Part shown: one piece after another, positions 25,216 through 38,188 of the stretch
Layout: each line of letters opens with the position of its first letter
Position numbering within the stretch: position 1 is the stretch's first letter
Assembly: GCF_041260155.1 (NCBI RefSeq)
Contig: NC_091948.1
Location: 2,712,001-2,776,000 of the forward strand
Direction of reading: 5' to 3'
DNA length: 64,000 nucleotides
Origin: Ptychodera flava
Lineage: Eukaryota > Hemichordata > Enteropneusta > Ptychoderidae
Program-made: the position numbers and the translations under genes
The notes under the pieces: model-generated
What the model saw: the letters and a program-made list of their open reading frames with translations, nothing else
Told to the model about the DNA's origin: nothing
Databases searched by the model: none

Positions 25216-28200
25216 ATGTCCGACTTTGACAGTAATCCATTCGCCGATCCAGAAGCGACGGCTAACCCGTGGCAGGTAAGTGAGAGCTGTGTGGGGGACA
25301 CACCACGTCTAGTGCTCATACAACGGGGAGGATCACCTAAATTTTTCGACGAAGAGGGTGGTATGGTTGTTGTGATACATGGGGCTGGTAAAGAAAAATC
25401 TAAAATAGAAGTAGGAGTTTCGAGATCATTTGGGGTGTTGTAGCTGCGTTCAACAGTATATCTTCATCTTCAGCATTTTTAGGAATTTCGCGAAGGTGTG
25501 TTTTCGTTCAGACCGGTAGTTTATCAGTATCACTACAGTATCAATATGTGGGTGTAACGTGACTGACAGCGCCTCGAACTTCCTTGTTTTCCGTACCGCT
25601 ATACATACATTTTGCTGTCCAGGTCGTATCCTATCCGTATTGCGTAGACAAATTTCACTGCCAGCATACGTGTTGCTATTTGGTTCTTTCAACATTTCAG
25701 AATTACTGGCATGCAATTCTGTATCCGCGTGGTCGTGTAGATCATTTCATATTTGATCAATAGCGGTAAGGAATTATAATAAGATTATTGTCTTTTCAAA
25801 GCCTGCGACAAAATGCAGTGCGCTTTATTTCGTGCTTTATGACCTTCAGCGGTAGACAGTCGTTTCCTGTAAGTTGTGAGCCAGCTTCTGTTCAACAAAC
25901 AATGCAAACCTGGTCCCTTTGACAGAATTAATTTTCCTGTGATGTTTTCAATGTCGGCAGAGCAGTTGTATGGTTTCGGTCGTTTACGTTTCAAAAAACC
26001 GACAGCCAACAATTATCAAGGGAAAGTTTATAAGCACTTAGCACATCCACATCTAAATTGAACTCCACACCATTGAAATGTTTTTATTTTCAACACAGTA
26101 AAGGCTTGTCAAAAACGCTGGTTACATTTTAACAGATGACAATATAAACATGACTCATAAGGTTATACAAGTGATGTGATGGTCATTCGTTTGTGATTCA
26201 TACTTTAACCCAATGACAGGGTTTAAGAAGCTAACTTTTGTTTTCTGCAGAGGTATACCATGGGTATGCACTGAAAGTTAACTTTGAAATTATCCATGTT
26301 CTCTCAAATAATTAATGCTAAAGGCACTGTTGAGTAGCTGTTCAACACAATAGTAAAATATCACGCAGTGTAAAACTGTAGAAGTTATGGGATAATATCT
26401 GGCAGTGAAGAAAGTACAGTGGTGAAATGGAATTTGTCCAATTTAAGGTGTTGGTCATTTCATTGACAGTATGGCCCCAGTTGATACAGGTCTCCTAAAA
26501 AATTTGCTGTGGGGTCTTGACTATCATGAAGGGACCTCATTGTTCACCTGAAGGTTGCACTCTCATTCATAAAAGAGTGTTCAGTCTAGGGCAGCACACC
26601 TTGCAGGTCAAGCAAGACAAAGCAGCATTGTTGCAAGTTAGCATACCAAAACTGGAGTAATCTCCTTCATATACCAGTACGCCCATGTCATGTGCCTAAA
26701 TATGCTAGACTGTGTGATCTTAAATCTGTTTCTGAAAACAGAAATTTTGCTTTCTGTCATCAAGTAATGTAAGGAGGAGACAGTAAAATTATGTTTAGAT
26801 CAATGAGATGCACAATTTTATGTTTATTGTGGTATTCTTGGCTTCAAGTTCAAGATAACTGTCAGACATGTAATTTGACTGAACCTTAACAAAAATATGT
26901 AATTTAGGTTCTATTAAATGCTGTAAGTTGGTTTATAATCCTGAAAATCCAATTTCTTCTCCGTCAATCAGGTGTAATAATTTACGAAAAAATTTTCACC
27001 AAGCTGCCCAACCCATCATTGGACTTGCTGAACCATATCCGTACTCTGTTTGTTAGTGTGATAGCCATGCATATACAATGTGTGCCATTATATATTGGTT
27101 AGGTCTTGAAAATGTTTTGTCTAGCAACTTGTAACTATGCATATGATATGCTGATGGATAAAGTGTATGGTTTAGTTATGTGTATTAGATCTATCAAAAT
27201 TCACAAAGTGAATCAAAGCTATAGTAATTAAACTACAGTGTAAAAATAATTCAGAGTAATTTCAAAGAAATTCACCTCAGGTTTCAGATAATTAAATATT
27301 GACAATTATCATATAAATGTTAGACTATTTACAGTTGTATTGAATCTTGAATCCAGTGCCAGATATTGAAACACCGAAATGCTGACTAAAAATGATATTC
27401 CCCTTCTTCATGGGCTATTAAAGATTTATTTTAAGGTCAAATCTAGACCAGTGTACAAGAATAATTTTGGTAAATTGATGAGAATATTGTTGTATCCTAT
27501 ATTTCAGCGTGGCAGCCGATATAATTACAGTAATATTTATATTAACGATAGATGCAAGTGCTCATGCAATATGACAAGTCCTAACAAGTTTACACTTTCT
27601 CATGCTAATAATATTAGACATATATGTAATAACATTAAGCATGTACATAAGCAGCATAATAATGTGATATTTTAAAATATCTTAATCTACATGTAATTTG
27701 TAATGTTCCTTGAAAAGGATTGATGAAAAGACTCCAACTCAACCTCCATTCATTTCCCTGTTTATATTCAGCTATATTTTATAATGATTTTGGTCGCAAT
27801 GAAAGTTGGTAATGAAATACTGAAATGCAACAAAAGTCAAGGTCTTCTCTGCCAACCTTTAAATGCATAGATTTTATGATCAGGACTTTATCTGAACTTG
27901 GAAGTATTCAGTTCTAGATTTTGGCCCTCTACAAAATCTACCACATGAGATTATGCTAATAGCATGCAGTTTATTTTCCCAGATTTGAAGCAGCAAAAGA
28001 TTACCAAGTCCAATGCGTGTGCCTTCATCTCATCATATCACTTTTGTGAATTGCTATTTCTCCCATTTGTCATCAATAAAAGTCTTCTGCTCTGTGTACA
28101 AAAACCAACAATGTCCCATTGTCTGTTGTGTGCTTATAAGATGGACCACTCAGCTCCCATTCCTTGGCTAGAGCATGCTGAATAGTATCAGTATCCTGTG

Positions 28201-31200
28201 TTTAGTGAACCCTGTGTACTCTTTGTTTGCAGGATCCTTCTGTGCAGCAAGCTACCAGTGGTGGTGGCCAGCGGGGTTTAGACGAGTTTAACCCATTTGA
28301 AGGCAATGCACAGACTACCAAACCCACTTCAGTATGTTTCTTTTGTTTTTAAACCCATGCTTGTCCTGTCCTTTTTCTCTTTTACCTTATATTTCTAAAA
28401 AAAGTTTTGTTTTGTTTGTTTGCATGCATAAATGATGTCCATATTTCTCCCTTCTAAATTCTTGTGTTTTCCATTGCGATGTACTTGTCAAATTTTAAAC
28501 CATTACGTTATCATTTGTAATTATTTATCATTACTTCCTCTTTTCATGCATTTCAATCTGCCTCAGTCTGTAAAATGTGCTATGTCGAGATATCACACAA
28601 TAATGCAAAAATAAAGCTGAGCTCTAAAATATTATAAGAACATCCAACCCCAAAAGTATCACAGAAAAAATACTCATTGTTGTTATAAATCTGTTGCAAG
28701 GGGGCTAAAACGACACCAGTGGTTCCACCACCAAGGAAGCCAGATCCATCGCCAGCAGTAATGATGCCAACAGAGGAACCACCAGCATACACACCATCAG
28801 CAGCACAGGTATGTGATCGTTCTACTAACATGTACAGATATAGTGAAGTCTATACAGTGTTTTCCTTGTATCATGTTCACATCGTCCAGCTGTTCTTGTC
28901 AGTTTTCAGAAACCTAATTATGAACACTCATGTTATCACAGATTCATTTTCTATGACATATCTGACACCTTTCATCTGTGGTTGTATCAAGCCAACTGGA
29001 CAGGGGCAGTTTTCATATGATGCTTAGAGCATAACACACTTGATTTATGTTGGTAGAAAGTACCAATAGTGTCAAAAATACCCCGCAAAATTCTTACGAA
29101 GGTAATTTTTAGGTGTACCATGTGGACTGATGTACGCAAATGCGCTTGAGTATGTCAATATCATTAAATGCTAGTACTATTATTTTTAATCAAACACAAT
29201 TCAAGCCAGATGTTTTGTCTAGTCATTTGAAATTTCCATGGTCTCCCAGATTACATCATTAATACTAAATCAATATTTTTTGGCCCACATCATGCATTAT
29301 ATCCCATTCATTGAATCAAAAGATTATTCCAAGTTATGTAGACTTCTTTTCCTGAGTGAGTTTTTATCGTGAATGTGGTTTGTTTAGTATGCCTGTCATG
29401 ACTGAAGAGATTTTAATTCCATTAGTATGAAAATTAGTCTATAAATCAATAAAGTGACACAAGGTTATGTTTCTAGATGATTTCACAGCAAGCAGTACAG
29501 GCTGTCAATATTGCTGCCAGAAAAAGTGTAAAAATCCCTTAATTATAAATGCGTACCGTACATTATTTACAGTTTTTTCAGCATCTTTTTTTTAAAAATC
29601 TGACATGTAATCAGATTTCAGGATACAAGTATATATTTTGATTATGTTGACAGAGGCCTTGAGAGAGAAAGACCTAGGATAATTCAAGGTCTGACAGTGA
29701 CAATGTCTAAATTATCTCTGTCTTAAGGTTTGCAATGGCACAACAGTGTGTGTCAATTTGTTCATAGATTATGTGAAGCTTTTCAGTGCAATCTTTCTTT
29801 CTTTACTTGGCATCAAAATTATGTAGAATTAAATTGCCCCTGATTTCATTATTAGTGTGATTTGCCCCAAGGGTAAATCTACTGGCTTCTGAGTCAAGGG
29901 TTGGCGTTCACATGATATTGAAATCATGTCAAAATGACACAGCAGCCCTTTCAGGTAGGAAATGATGTTTTTTGTACTGACCGTGCTGTGGGTGATTTCT
30001 GAAAACTTTTCAGCCCCCTCCCCCTGCTCAAGATGATCTACTGAGAAGACAAGAAGAGCTTGAAAGAAAAGCAGCAGAACTACAGAGAAGGGAAAATGAA
30101 ATGAAAAATATTAATTACAATCGTAAGTTGACTTTCATGAATTTGGTTAGGTTTGTAAAATGTTCTATGTGAGCAAAAAAACTATAATGACTGCAAATTG
30201 AGATCAAAAAATAAAAAATGATTATCATGAAGACCATGTTAAGGAATTATTTAGTTATCTGTGTTACAGCTGCTTATTTTTTGAAAGTAAGCTTTAAAAT
30301 AATTTTGTCAAGGACTAGTAATTTCAAGAATATGAATAATATTTACACCCTGGAAAACGCGTATACCAATCTTACATAGCAATGCCTTGTTGCCGGTGTT
30401 ACAAATCTTGTAAGGTCAATCTGGGGTCATCTCATTTTCAATGGATATTTCCAGTTCACTAGGTACAAGATAATGATACAGTTACATGATTCCAAGGCAG
30501 AAATGTGATATGTCAATGGCAGTAGAGGGCACAATCTGATTTTGGAGAATATTTATTGAATGATAGCAATCTCCATAATTCAGAACAATGACTAGTTTTT
30601 AGATGTAGGCTCTCACATCCTTACCAGATGCATTGTTGTAAAACATGAATCATTTGCTGCAAATCCTTCCCAGATACTGTATTGTCGTAAACCATGATTC
30701 ATCTGAGACCCAATGTGACTGTGGTGGCATGTTTCTGTTAACAGTCTCCTGTCTGTCTTTCTTTTCTCCTGGTTCCAGTCTCCTTGATTCCGTGGTGAAT
30801 GAATGGATTGCATACAATACATGTATTACTTTTTATTTCAGCTCGGGCCAACAACTGGCCACCACTGCCAGAGAAGTGCCCTGTCGGACCATGTTTCTAT
30901 CAAGACTTTGCTGTAGATATACCATTGGAATTTCAGAGAACAGTGAAAATGTGTTATTATTTATGGATGTGTAAGTTATATTTTCAGTTAAATGCATTCT
31001 CACATATTTTGTGACGTTTGTGTCATGCAGTGTCACCGTACATTCCTGCCCAAGGTGACCATAACCATCATTTGCAGATCAGCATCATGTTTATAAGTGG
31101 AATTTATGAGGATATTCCATAAAAAGTCCAAAAATATAACTTTTAACATTTCACTACTGAAAATCTCTGAAACTGGTCAAGTGAGATAATCGTAAGTTTG

Positions 31201-34200
31201 CAAATTTGTAATACTTTCTGAGGAATTGTTATTTTTGTTAGAAAAAAGCTGATGACAGTAATCATGTGACTCTGGACATCTAATTTTCAAGAGTGCTTCT
31301 CAATATTATTTTTGTTCTTTTCTTCCACAATTACCCTTGAAAAACAGTGTGAACATGACAACAACAGTTGGACTATACAAACTGGCAATACTATAATTTT
31401 AACTAAGAATTTAGTTTTATCTCGTTACATCAGTTTTTCAATGGGAGTGTATGCTTTTGATGTTTATGTGATTTCAACTGACTGACAGTTGCGCTCAACT
31501 CTGCAATGGGTCATGTTCATGGTAAGTTTGGCTAAGCCATACGCTGTGGGGTTTTTCATGCACAGTGGAACAAACTGACCGCAAACTGTATAATTCCTCC
31601 ATGAATTAAAGTACATCTGCAAAACTTCCACAGTTCAGTCCAGTTCAGGGATTATCCAAGAATAAAACTCATTGTTAATAATATGCCATTCTTGTGTCTT
31701 GGTTTCAGGTTATGCTTGTTTGCTGGGGCTGAATATGCTAGGAGCGTTGGCATGTTTTTGTACAGGTTATGGAGATTGTGGAATTACGTTTGGTATTTCG
31801 ATAGTCTATTTTCTTCTCTTTGCTCCCTGTTCATTTGTCTGCTGGTACAGGCCAGTTTACAAAGCTTTTAGGTAAGTCCCATGTGCTAGAACCAGCCATA
31901 TCTCTTTATGAAACGGATACCAGGAATTGTATATGTGTGTAGGCAAAGATATTTCATGCAATGTCAAATTTTAGTTGTTGATCTCAGGAAGAAATTTTCT
32001 TCTGAAAAAAGTATACACAGCCGCATCTGAATTTACCAGCTGTGAATTGTCAAAATGATTAAAGGGCACGTTTGTGTCAGTGTGCATGAGAAAGCTGTGT
32101 TGGTTTCCTTAATTTGGACCATTAGTGAAGCTTGGCAATGCTGGTGACATATAAAACTGTCTACATCTGTAAATCAATCAATCTGTCTTGCCAAATACAT
32201 TTTTCAAACAACAACATAACATAAAGGTGAAAATGGTAGTCGTCAATCTACTAGCTGATTAGTGCTTCAAAGAAACATGGTCACCATCCATGGTGGTATT
32301 CATTCAGTCATTCACAATGTTATGTTTTGAACATTTCACCAGGGTGTATATGTTATTTTGTATGTGTTCATAGGATGTACGTATTCTTTTAAAGTGTGTC
32401 ATCTCATTGTACAAGTTGCCACAACTTGATGTCCGTATTTTCATATTGTAATCAGTCACCAACAAAAAAGTTGAACATGTTACTCACTCGGCCATTCTGT
32501 TCTTTCTCAGAAAGAATGTTGTCTCAAGAGTTCCATCACAGATCAAGTCACACTCACAGTCCCCCACCCATCCCCATCCTCAATCTCAATCCTTTCATTG
32601 TTTGATGTATAAAACACTGAAGCAGACCATTGTTATTGATTGAAATCTTTGCCTTGTATATCAACAGTTAATCATTTTCCCTGCAAAGATAAATTTGATT
32701 AAAATCTGCACCTGTTTGCTTTGTGATATACATAGTGCAGAATTAAAATCAATTGTTCACTGTTATTTATGCGCCATAGATGACGTCTTTGGTCAGAGAG
32801 GGTCATTGACCTCAAAGCCCATAAACACTGATATAAATACGCCAGCAAGTATTGATGCAACATTCAGCATTTTTTTGAAAAACAGAAATGTCAGTGTCTG
32901 ATGCCACACTTTCAATCAAGCGAAGAAACTACAAAACAAAAAAACACAAGCTCAGAAACAGCATTCAAATGACCGCAAAGCATTACCAAAAAGTTAACAT
33001 CATTTTGAAATGTTTTGATCTGAATCACTTGTATCAAAATTTACTGCAGTGACAAATACCACCCTGCACTTTAGTCAGGACAAACCCTGAACCAGCCATT
33101 CAACAGTATTCAATCAGAGCTACTTGTATCAAAATTCCTGTGAACAGCTAAAACATCTCACAGCATAGTTATTGTATCCAACAACATTGATCATAGTCAC
33201 ATACTCCGCTCATCTTCCTGTGTGAAGACTCAACCAGGTATACAGAATACCTGTAAGAATGTTGAAGCACCTTAGAATCACTGATGAGATATATGTGAAT
33301 TTACCCTCTGGCCCCTGATCATACAGCCTCCTCTAACTCTCTAAATTGTAGTCCAACCCAAAAGAGGGTATTTGGCATCAGTTGACAAATAAATCTACAT
33401 TATTTTTTCAGTTGACAAATAAATCTACATTATTTTTTGTTTGAGAAATCCTCAAATAAAGCTAAGATTTTCCCTTCCACCCTTCCCAAACTGCCAACCA
33501 ATATTACATATGCTATTCTTTCTTCCACAGGAGTGACAGCTCGTTCAACTTTTTTCTGTTCTTCTTCATATTTTTCTGCCAAATATGTACATTAATCTTC
33601 TTCGCTATTGGTGTACCAGGGTCTGGGGCGTGGTAAGACTTTCATTGTTTTTTATTCCCCAATATTCCCATTGTCAGAACGCAAGGAGTACTGACTCGAT
33701 TTTCCTCCGATGTTCTCTCTTCCATGTTTCAGGAGTGATAGTTCGTTCAACTTTTTCCTCTTCTTCTTCATATTTTTCTGCCAAATTTGTACGACAATAA
33801 TCTTCGCAATAGGCATTCCAGGCTGGGGAACATGGTAAGGCAAATTATTTAGGATTTTTTTTGTGAGGGGTGCATGCAGTCACAAAAAGTTAACCTCAGA
33901 GCCTACGTCAGATTATGAGATGGTGCTTTTTGTTCAGTATGAGCTGTAGGTTCTATTGCCATGTCAAAATTTGCCATCAGAAATTTGTTTTTTGCATCTG
34001 AATGACATATTTACCTTGCAGATATACCTTGTACATGTTATCTGTAAATTCACAAAAGCTGTAATATCATGATAAAATTTTTACCCTTGCATACCTGGAT
34101 TGTTAGTGCTACAATATCAATCAAATGAATGAATGCACAGATAAAATGTATAGAGCAGATAGAATGAGTGAGTTACCATTTGAGATTTGTCATGGAGCAT

Positions 34201-37200
34201 TTGTAGTTAAATTTGGAAGTTTTATAAAACCTCTCACTCTTATTGTAAAGTGAAAAGAATATTCATTTGAAGATCTGTAAGTGATTCTATGTGAAAAGAT
34301 ACTATTGTAAACACGTTTTACTAGTAATAAGTACTCATAACGTGGTAACAGTTTCATGATTTAGTGTACACATCTAACATTATGTCCTCAATAGGTTTTA
34401 CAATTTTTGTTCTTTTCGTTATTTCTGTAAGTTTTGTACAATGTTGTAGACACTTATATGTGAAAGTGCTAATTATTGTCTCAATGTCAGTGTTTTATTA
34501 ATAAAAGGTTTGAAGTCAAGGTGAATGTTCAAAATGAAATAACACTCATGTTCATCTGTGATATTTCAGCTTTTGTCTACTAATAATCCATGTATTCACA
34601 AGTAGTCTATTTCTTTTGTCGTTTTTCATGTAATTGACTTCAAATGTTCAGCTCATACTAAACAAGTAGTACCAAATAGTTAGTGTAGCTATTTGGCAGA
34701 GGTGACTGTGCATGCAACATTGTGACACATTCCAGCTACATTCATTGGAAGATTTCTTGCTATGGTAAACATTTTCTTCTTTGTCACACTGTTCATGACA
34801 ATTTACAGAATCATTTGCATTTATAAAACGTTACAATAATGCCAAACTATATTTTCTTTCATCTCAGCTGTAAACTTCTACCATGAAAACATTTATTTTC
34901 AACTTTTTAATTCTGTGACCTATATCATCTTGAATTATACATTCATAAAGATTAATTCATTTATGAAAAGTTAGCAAAAGTTTCAAGAAATACACAATGT
35001 TGGCTGATAAATTTGATCTTTATCCATTGCCAACCATTTATAAGGTTGTGTTTTCAGTATGAAAGTATCTGATAAAATAGATCTTCAAATGAATCCGTCA
35101 GCTGGAATGTGACTGGTCGTCATGCTTGTATTTCTGTTTGATATATGATATATGATTTTCCTTCTCTTTCTCTAGCGGTTGGATCATTGCTTTCGGCTTG
35201 ATAGGTGATGCAAATAAGAACGGAGATACAGATGTCGGAAAAATTGTGATCGGCGTGATCATGATATTTATTGCTCTCTTGTTTACAGTCATGGCTGCTT
35301 TGAGTGCCATTTTGCTGAAGAAGGTACAAAATACATGACATCCCAATCCACCACGTGTGGTGTATTTGCATCTCAAACCAACATTACATGCACATAAACA
35401 TTGGACATTACAAGCCATACGTGAGCTGTTTCCTGGTTTAACACATGCAGTTAACCTAGTACCACCAGCCAGTAGCAATCGATTATTCAGTGGTCTGACA
35501 AGTCAAAAGCATCAAATATATAGATACCAATAGTTAGTGAGTTTTAAAAAATTGCTGTGCATGGAACACTTCATACTTTGAATGTTTTGCTTTGAATGGC
35601 TCTGAAACAAAATCGTAGAGGGCACACTTTCAGAAACATGTCCAGGAAACAGCTCATGACACACAACACCATGACCGTGGCTTCACTTGATCTCCCAGCT
35701 GCAGAATTCAAGTGTATCCACAATCTTGGCTTCACTTGATCTCCCAGCTACAGAGTTCAAGTTTATCCACAATCTTGCATCCTCCACATATCAGACACAT
35801 GCGCAGTACACAAAGCATTAGAAAACCTCACCTCCCGCGTCATACCCAAAATCTAATAAGATAATTTTCCTTCTTGTGACTCATTTGGTTTTTTTTTTCA
35901 TCTATCATGTGTTCCTCTCTCTTCACCAAAAAAATTTCAAAAAAACCACAACAGTGGCTGGGTACTTAGCCTAGGTGTGGTACAGAAGAACCTTGGGGTA
36001 GGATTGCTCATGCTCATAATCACACTTGGATTCTGTGCTCATGCCTGCATTTCAGCCTACTTACTCAAAAGGGTAAAGATAAAGTTATTCCTATTCTTGC
36101 AGATTTTCCTTTTTTTTTTTTTGGTATTGTTAACCCCTAAAAACAAGTTATAGGAACTAAAAAAAAATTGTTTAAAGTTTAATTATGTATCTCCAGAGTG
36201 CTCTGTGTATTAACCTCAGTTGTAATCTGTGTAGTGCTAGGTGATAGTCTTTGTAGTGTGTAGTTACACATATACATTAAGTGCAAGCCAAAATCATGCT
36301 CACATTCTCAGGGGTGCAACTTTTTCAGACCCCCTGATTTTCCATGGTAGAGGTCCAATTTTGCCATGGAAAAAAATGGTATTGGGCTAAACCATTGTTG
36401 TGAGAGGGTTAACTGGATCAAAATTACCAGGAATACTGTGCAGATTCTTCCAGAGCTACCTGAAAAGACAAAATGTCAGTAACATTTGCCTTTCTCGAGA
36501 TCACAGAAGTTGATGTATGTTATCTTACGTGTCAATGGCATTGTGTGAGCATGGTCTTTACTTCACTGATGAAAAATGAGAGCTACTAACATGGCAAAAT
36601 TTGGTCAAATCTGATCTTCTCCAAGAACCTGATTGTTGCTTCTGTTAAGTTTAAAACTCAAATCAAACAATTGAAAAATAAATCAGACTTCATCCAGTTA
36701 CTTGTCAAATCTTCAGTGAGTGCAAGTAATATTTCAATATGACAGATTTCACAAGAGTTGTTTACAAATATGGTTTTGTCAAAAGCACACTCATGCACAC
36801 AAGTTTCCTCTGCCTGCTGTCTTTGATGCATGGAAATTGGCAAAACATATATATTTCCTAAGCTATTCAACACCACTAACAGATGGTAGCTGCCTAACCA
36901 GCATGCCCATTCGACCACACATGCATCGGACTACTGGTAATTTTTCCATTGCACACTCTCAAGCACTCTATTGGCTCTCTCTAGAACTGTCAGAACTTGC
37001 TATTTTTTTAGTTTATATCCTGCTTGCTAGTATAACATTTTAGTTCAATGTACCTACTTGTTATGCATGTGTTTTGCCGGATATTTCTTTTTACAAAGCA
37101 CTCTGGAGGTAGACCATTTAGATGCTGAATTTTGAAACTAACACTGCCAGGCCATAGGTCAGAGGTCAGAGGAAACTCTTCGATAAGGTTACGTGTACTT

Positions 37201-38188
37201 GCCTACTCATTGATTAAATGATAAAGGACAGATCTTTCGCCATCACTAACTCCATCATTTCATTAACACCAGCAGTAAAGGCAGCTAGGTTTTCCTTCTT
37301 GCGGTATTAACTGGCAGTCTCTTTTTTTTTCTGGCTTGTTGCTTTGCATTTTGCTTATTTTTTTTTGCTGGCTATGCCATTGTCACGACTAACATCATCA
37401 GCACATCACAGCAACCTACATTCTGTCATATACAGATCTATCCCTCCATATGTGTGCTTTATGTTTTCTGTGTTTCTCAATGCATTGTTGAATGACAGAT
37501 AACATGTAAAGAAGTGAAAAAAAATAAGTTATTGTAATTAAAAGTTTAGTACACTGGAGAACTAGCAGCTGAACGTTACATTTGGAAAAGTAAAGAGATA
37601 TTTCAGAATTACAAAATAATTGGTATCGTTGAATGGATTTGTAACTTTTTGATTACATGAAATCATCACATATTTGTCAAAATGTATAACTTTTCTGCAA
37701 CTAGTTGGTCTTTATTTAAAAATTTGGGGTTTTTTTGTACAAACACACTCCAAAATAGTGGAATATTGGACAATAGTGTCATGTTTTGAAATACTGAACT
37801 TTTAAATCTAATCAGCCTATCAAGGAAAAATTAAGATTTTCGTACATCAGATAGTGTTTTATACATTCTGAGTATTGAAAAAATTGTAAGAATATTTCGA
37901 GTCATGGTGTCAACAGTTGAAATCAGTATCTGTGAAGATTGAATTCCGTTTTATTCATAATAAAATGGAGGCTAGACCATTCGTTTAAATCATGCTTTTT
38001 GATATTGTCTAACTTCACAGGTTCACAGCCTGTACCGTACAACTGGCGCCAGCTTTGCCAAGGCCCAACAGGAGTTTGCCAGCTCTGTCACATCCAATCC
38101 TACCGTGCAGGACGCCACGAGGAACGCCGTTTCTGGAGCAGTGTCGGGGGCCGTGTCTGGCGGTGGCACATCAGGAAACAGGATGTAA
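25216..38188 (+). CDS. SCAMP: Secretory carrier-associated membrane protein (SCAMP), SCAMP1/2/3-like
   Basis: A four-pass membrane protein of recycling vesicles, the trans-Golgi network and endosomes. Exons: 25216-25275, 28233-28331, 28701-28808, 30014-30122, 30842-30970, 31709-31871, then either 33531-33632 or 33733-33834, then either 35176-35323 or 35955-36072, then 38021-38188 with stop TAA. All phases agree. The product is 361 aa (first exon 8) or 351 aa (second), close to the roughly 340 aa of vertebrate SCAMP1. NPF motifs that bind EH domains are at residues 7-9 and 40-42. A Pro-rich linker, a coiled coil (about 98-120) and the conserved [20 protein letters not shown] follow. TM1 and TM2 lie in exon 6, with the cytoplasmic [10 protein letters not shown] peptide (213-222). 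TM3 is in exon 7 and TM4 in exon 8. The tail begins [19 protein letters not shown]. The ATG at 25216 gives the expected NPF-bearing N-terminus. Confidence 0.96.
33379..33438. repeat. 30-bp tandem duplication just upstream of SCAMP exon 7a
   Basis: Two exact or near-exact copies of a 30-bp unit beginning CAGTTGACAAATAAATCTAC, about 90 bp upstream of the exon 7a acceptor. They fall where a branch point or splicing enhancer could be. Confidence 0.85.
33531..33632 (+). CDS. SCAMP: SCAMP exon 7a (TM3), first of an alternative pair
   Basis: A 102-bp exon with acceptor TCTTCCACAG and donor GTAAGAC, entering in phase 2 and leaving with TG. It encodes [20 protein letters not shown] followed by [14 protein letters not shown]: the end of the cytoplasmic loop, TM3 and the start of the luminal turn. 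A second exon of identical length, phase and start follows 100 bp later. Use of one or the other per transcript is inferred from the homology. Confidence 0.9.
33733..33834 (+). CDS. SCAMP: SCAMP exon 7b (TM3), second of an alternative pair
   Basis: A 102-bp duplicate of exon 7a with its own acceptor (CATGTTTCAG) and donor (GTAAGG). The first 21 residues match 7a, then [13 protein letters not shown] replaces [13 protein letters not shown]. Synonymous changes are spread along the exon, so both copies look maintained. Only 100 bp separate the two. Including both, or skipping both, would also keep frame but would add or remove a membrane span. Confidence 0.9.
35176..35323 (+). CDS. SCAMP: SCAMP exon 8a (TM4, long luminal loop)
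   Basis: The acceptor is CTTTCTCTAG and the donor is GTACAAAA. The split Cys (TG|C) is followed by [20 protein letters not shown] and then [20 protein letters not shown], ending LLKK. This gives the conserved CGW motif, a polar Asp/Asn-rich loop and TM4. The alternative 8b lacks the polar loop. Confidence 0.93.
35679..35776. repeat. 49-bp tandem duplication in the intron between SCAMP exons 8a and 8b
   Basis: Two copies with period 49, each containing GGCTTCACTTGATCTCCCAG and differing at a few positions. Located between exons 8a and 8b. Confidence 0.85.
35955..36072 (+). CDS. SCAMP: SCAMP exon 8b (TM4, short loop), alternative to 8a
   Basis: A 118-bp exon with acceptor CACAACAG and donor GTAAAG. 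TG|T restores Cys, then [20 protein letters not shown] and [19 protein letters not shown]. It has the same entry phase and exit phase as 8a, and the same CGW start and LLK-basic end, but is 10 codons shorter. Its loop length (about [11 protein letters not shown]) is nearer the usual vertebrate SCAMP loop. It is too short and offset to show as a long reading frame, so it is easily missed. Confidence 0.85.
38021..38188 (+). CDS. SCAMP: SCAMP terminal coding exon (C-terminal cytoplasmic tail)
   Basis: The acceptor is AACTTCACAG; the exon encodes [20 protein letters not shown] through GGTSGNRM and stop TAA at 38186-38188. The Ala/Gly/Ser-rich end is typical of SCAMP tails. Both alternative exon 8 forms join it in phase 0. 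Confidence 0.95.
   Translation, partial: VHSLYRTTGASFAKAQQEFASSVTSNPTVQDATRNAVSGAVSGAVSGGGTSGNRM

Noticed and set aside
31489..31521. Possible 33-bp cassette exon in the SCAMP intron before exon 6 (AG-TTGCGC...CATG-GTAAGT, frame-preserving)
   Set aside because: The acceptor lacks a pyrimidine tract, and the 11 residues would interrupt TM1; exons 5 and 6 join well without it.
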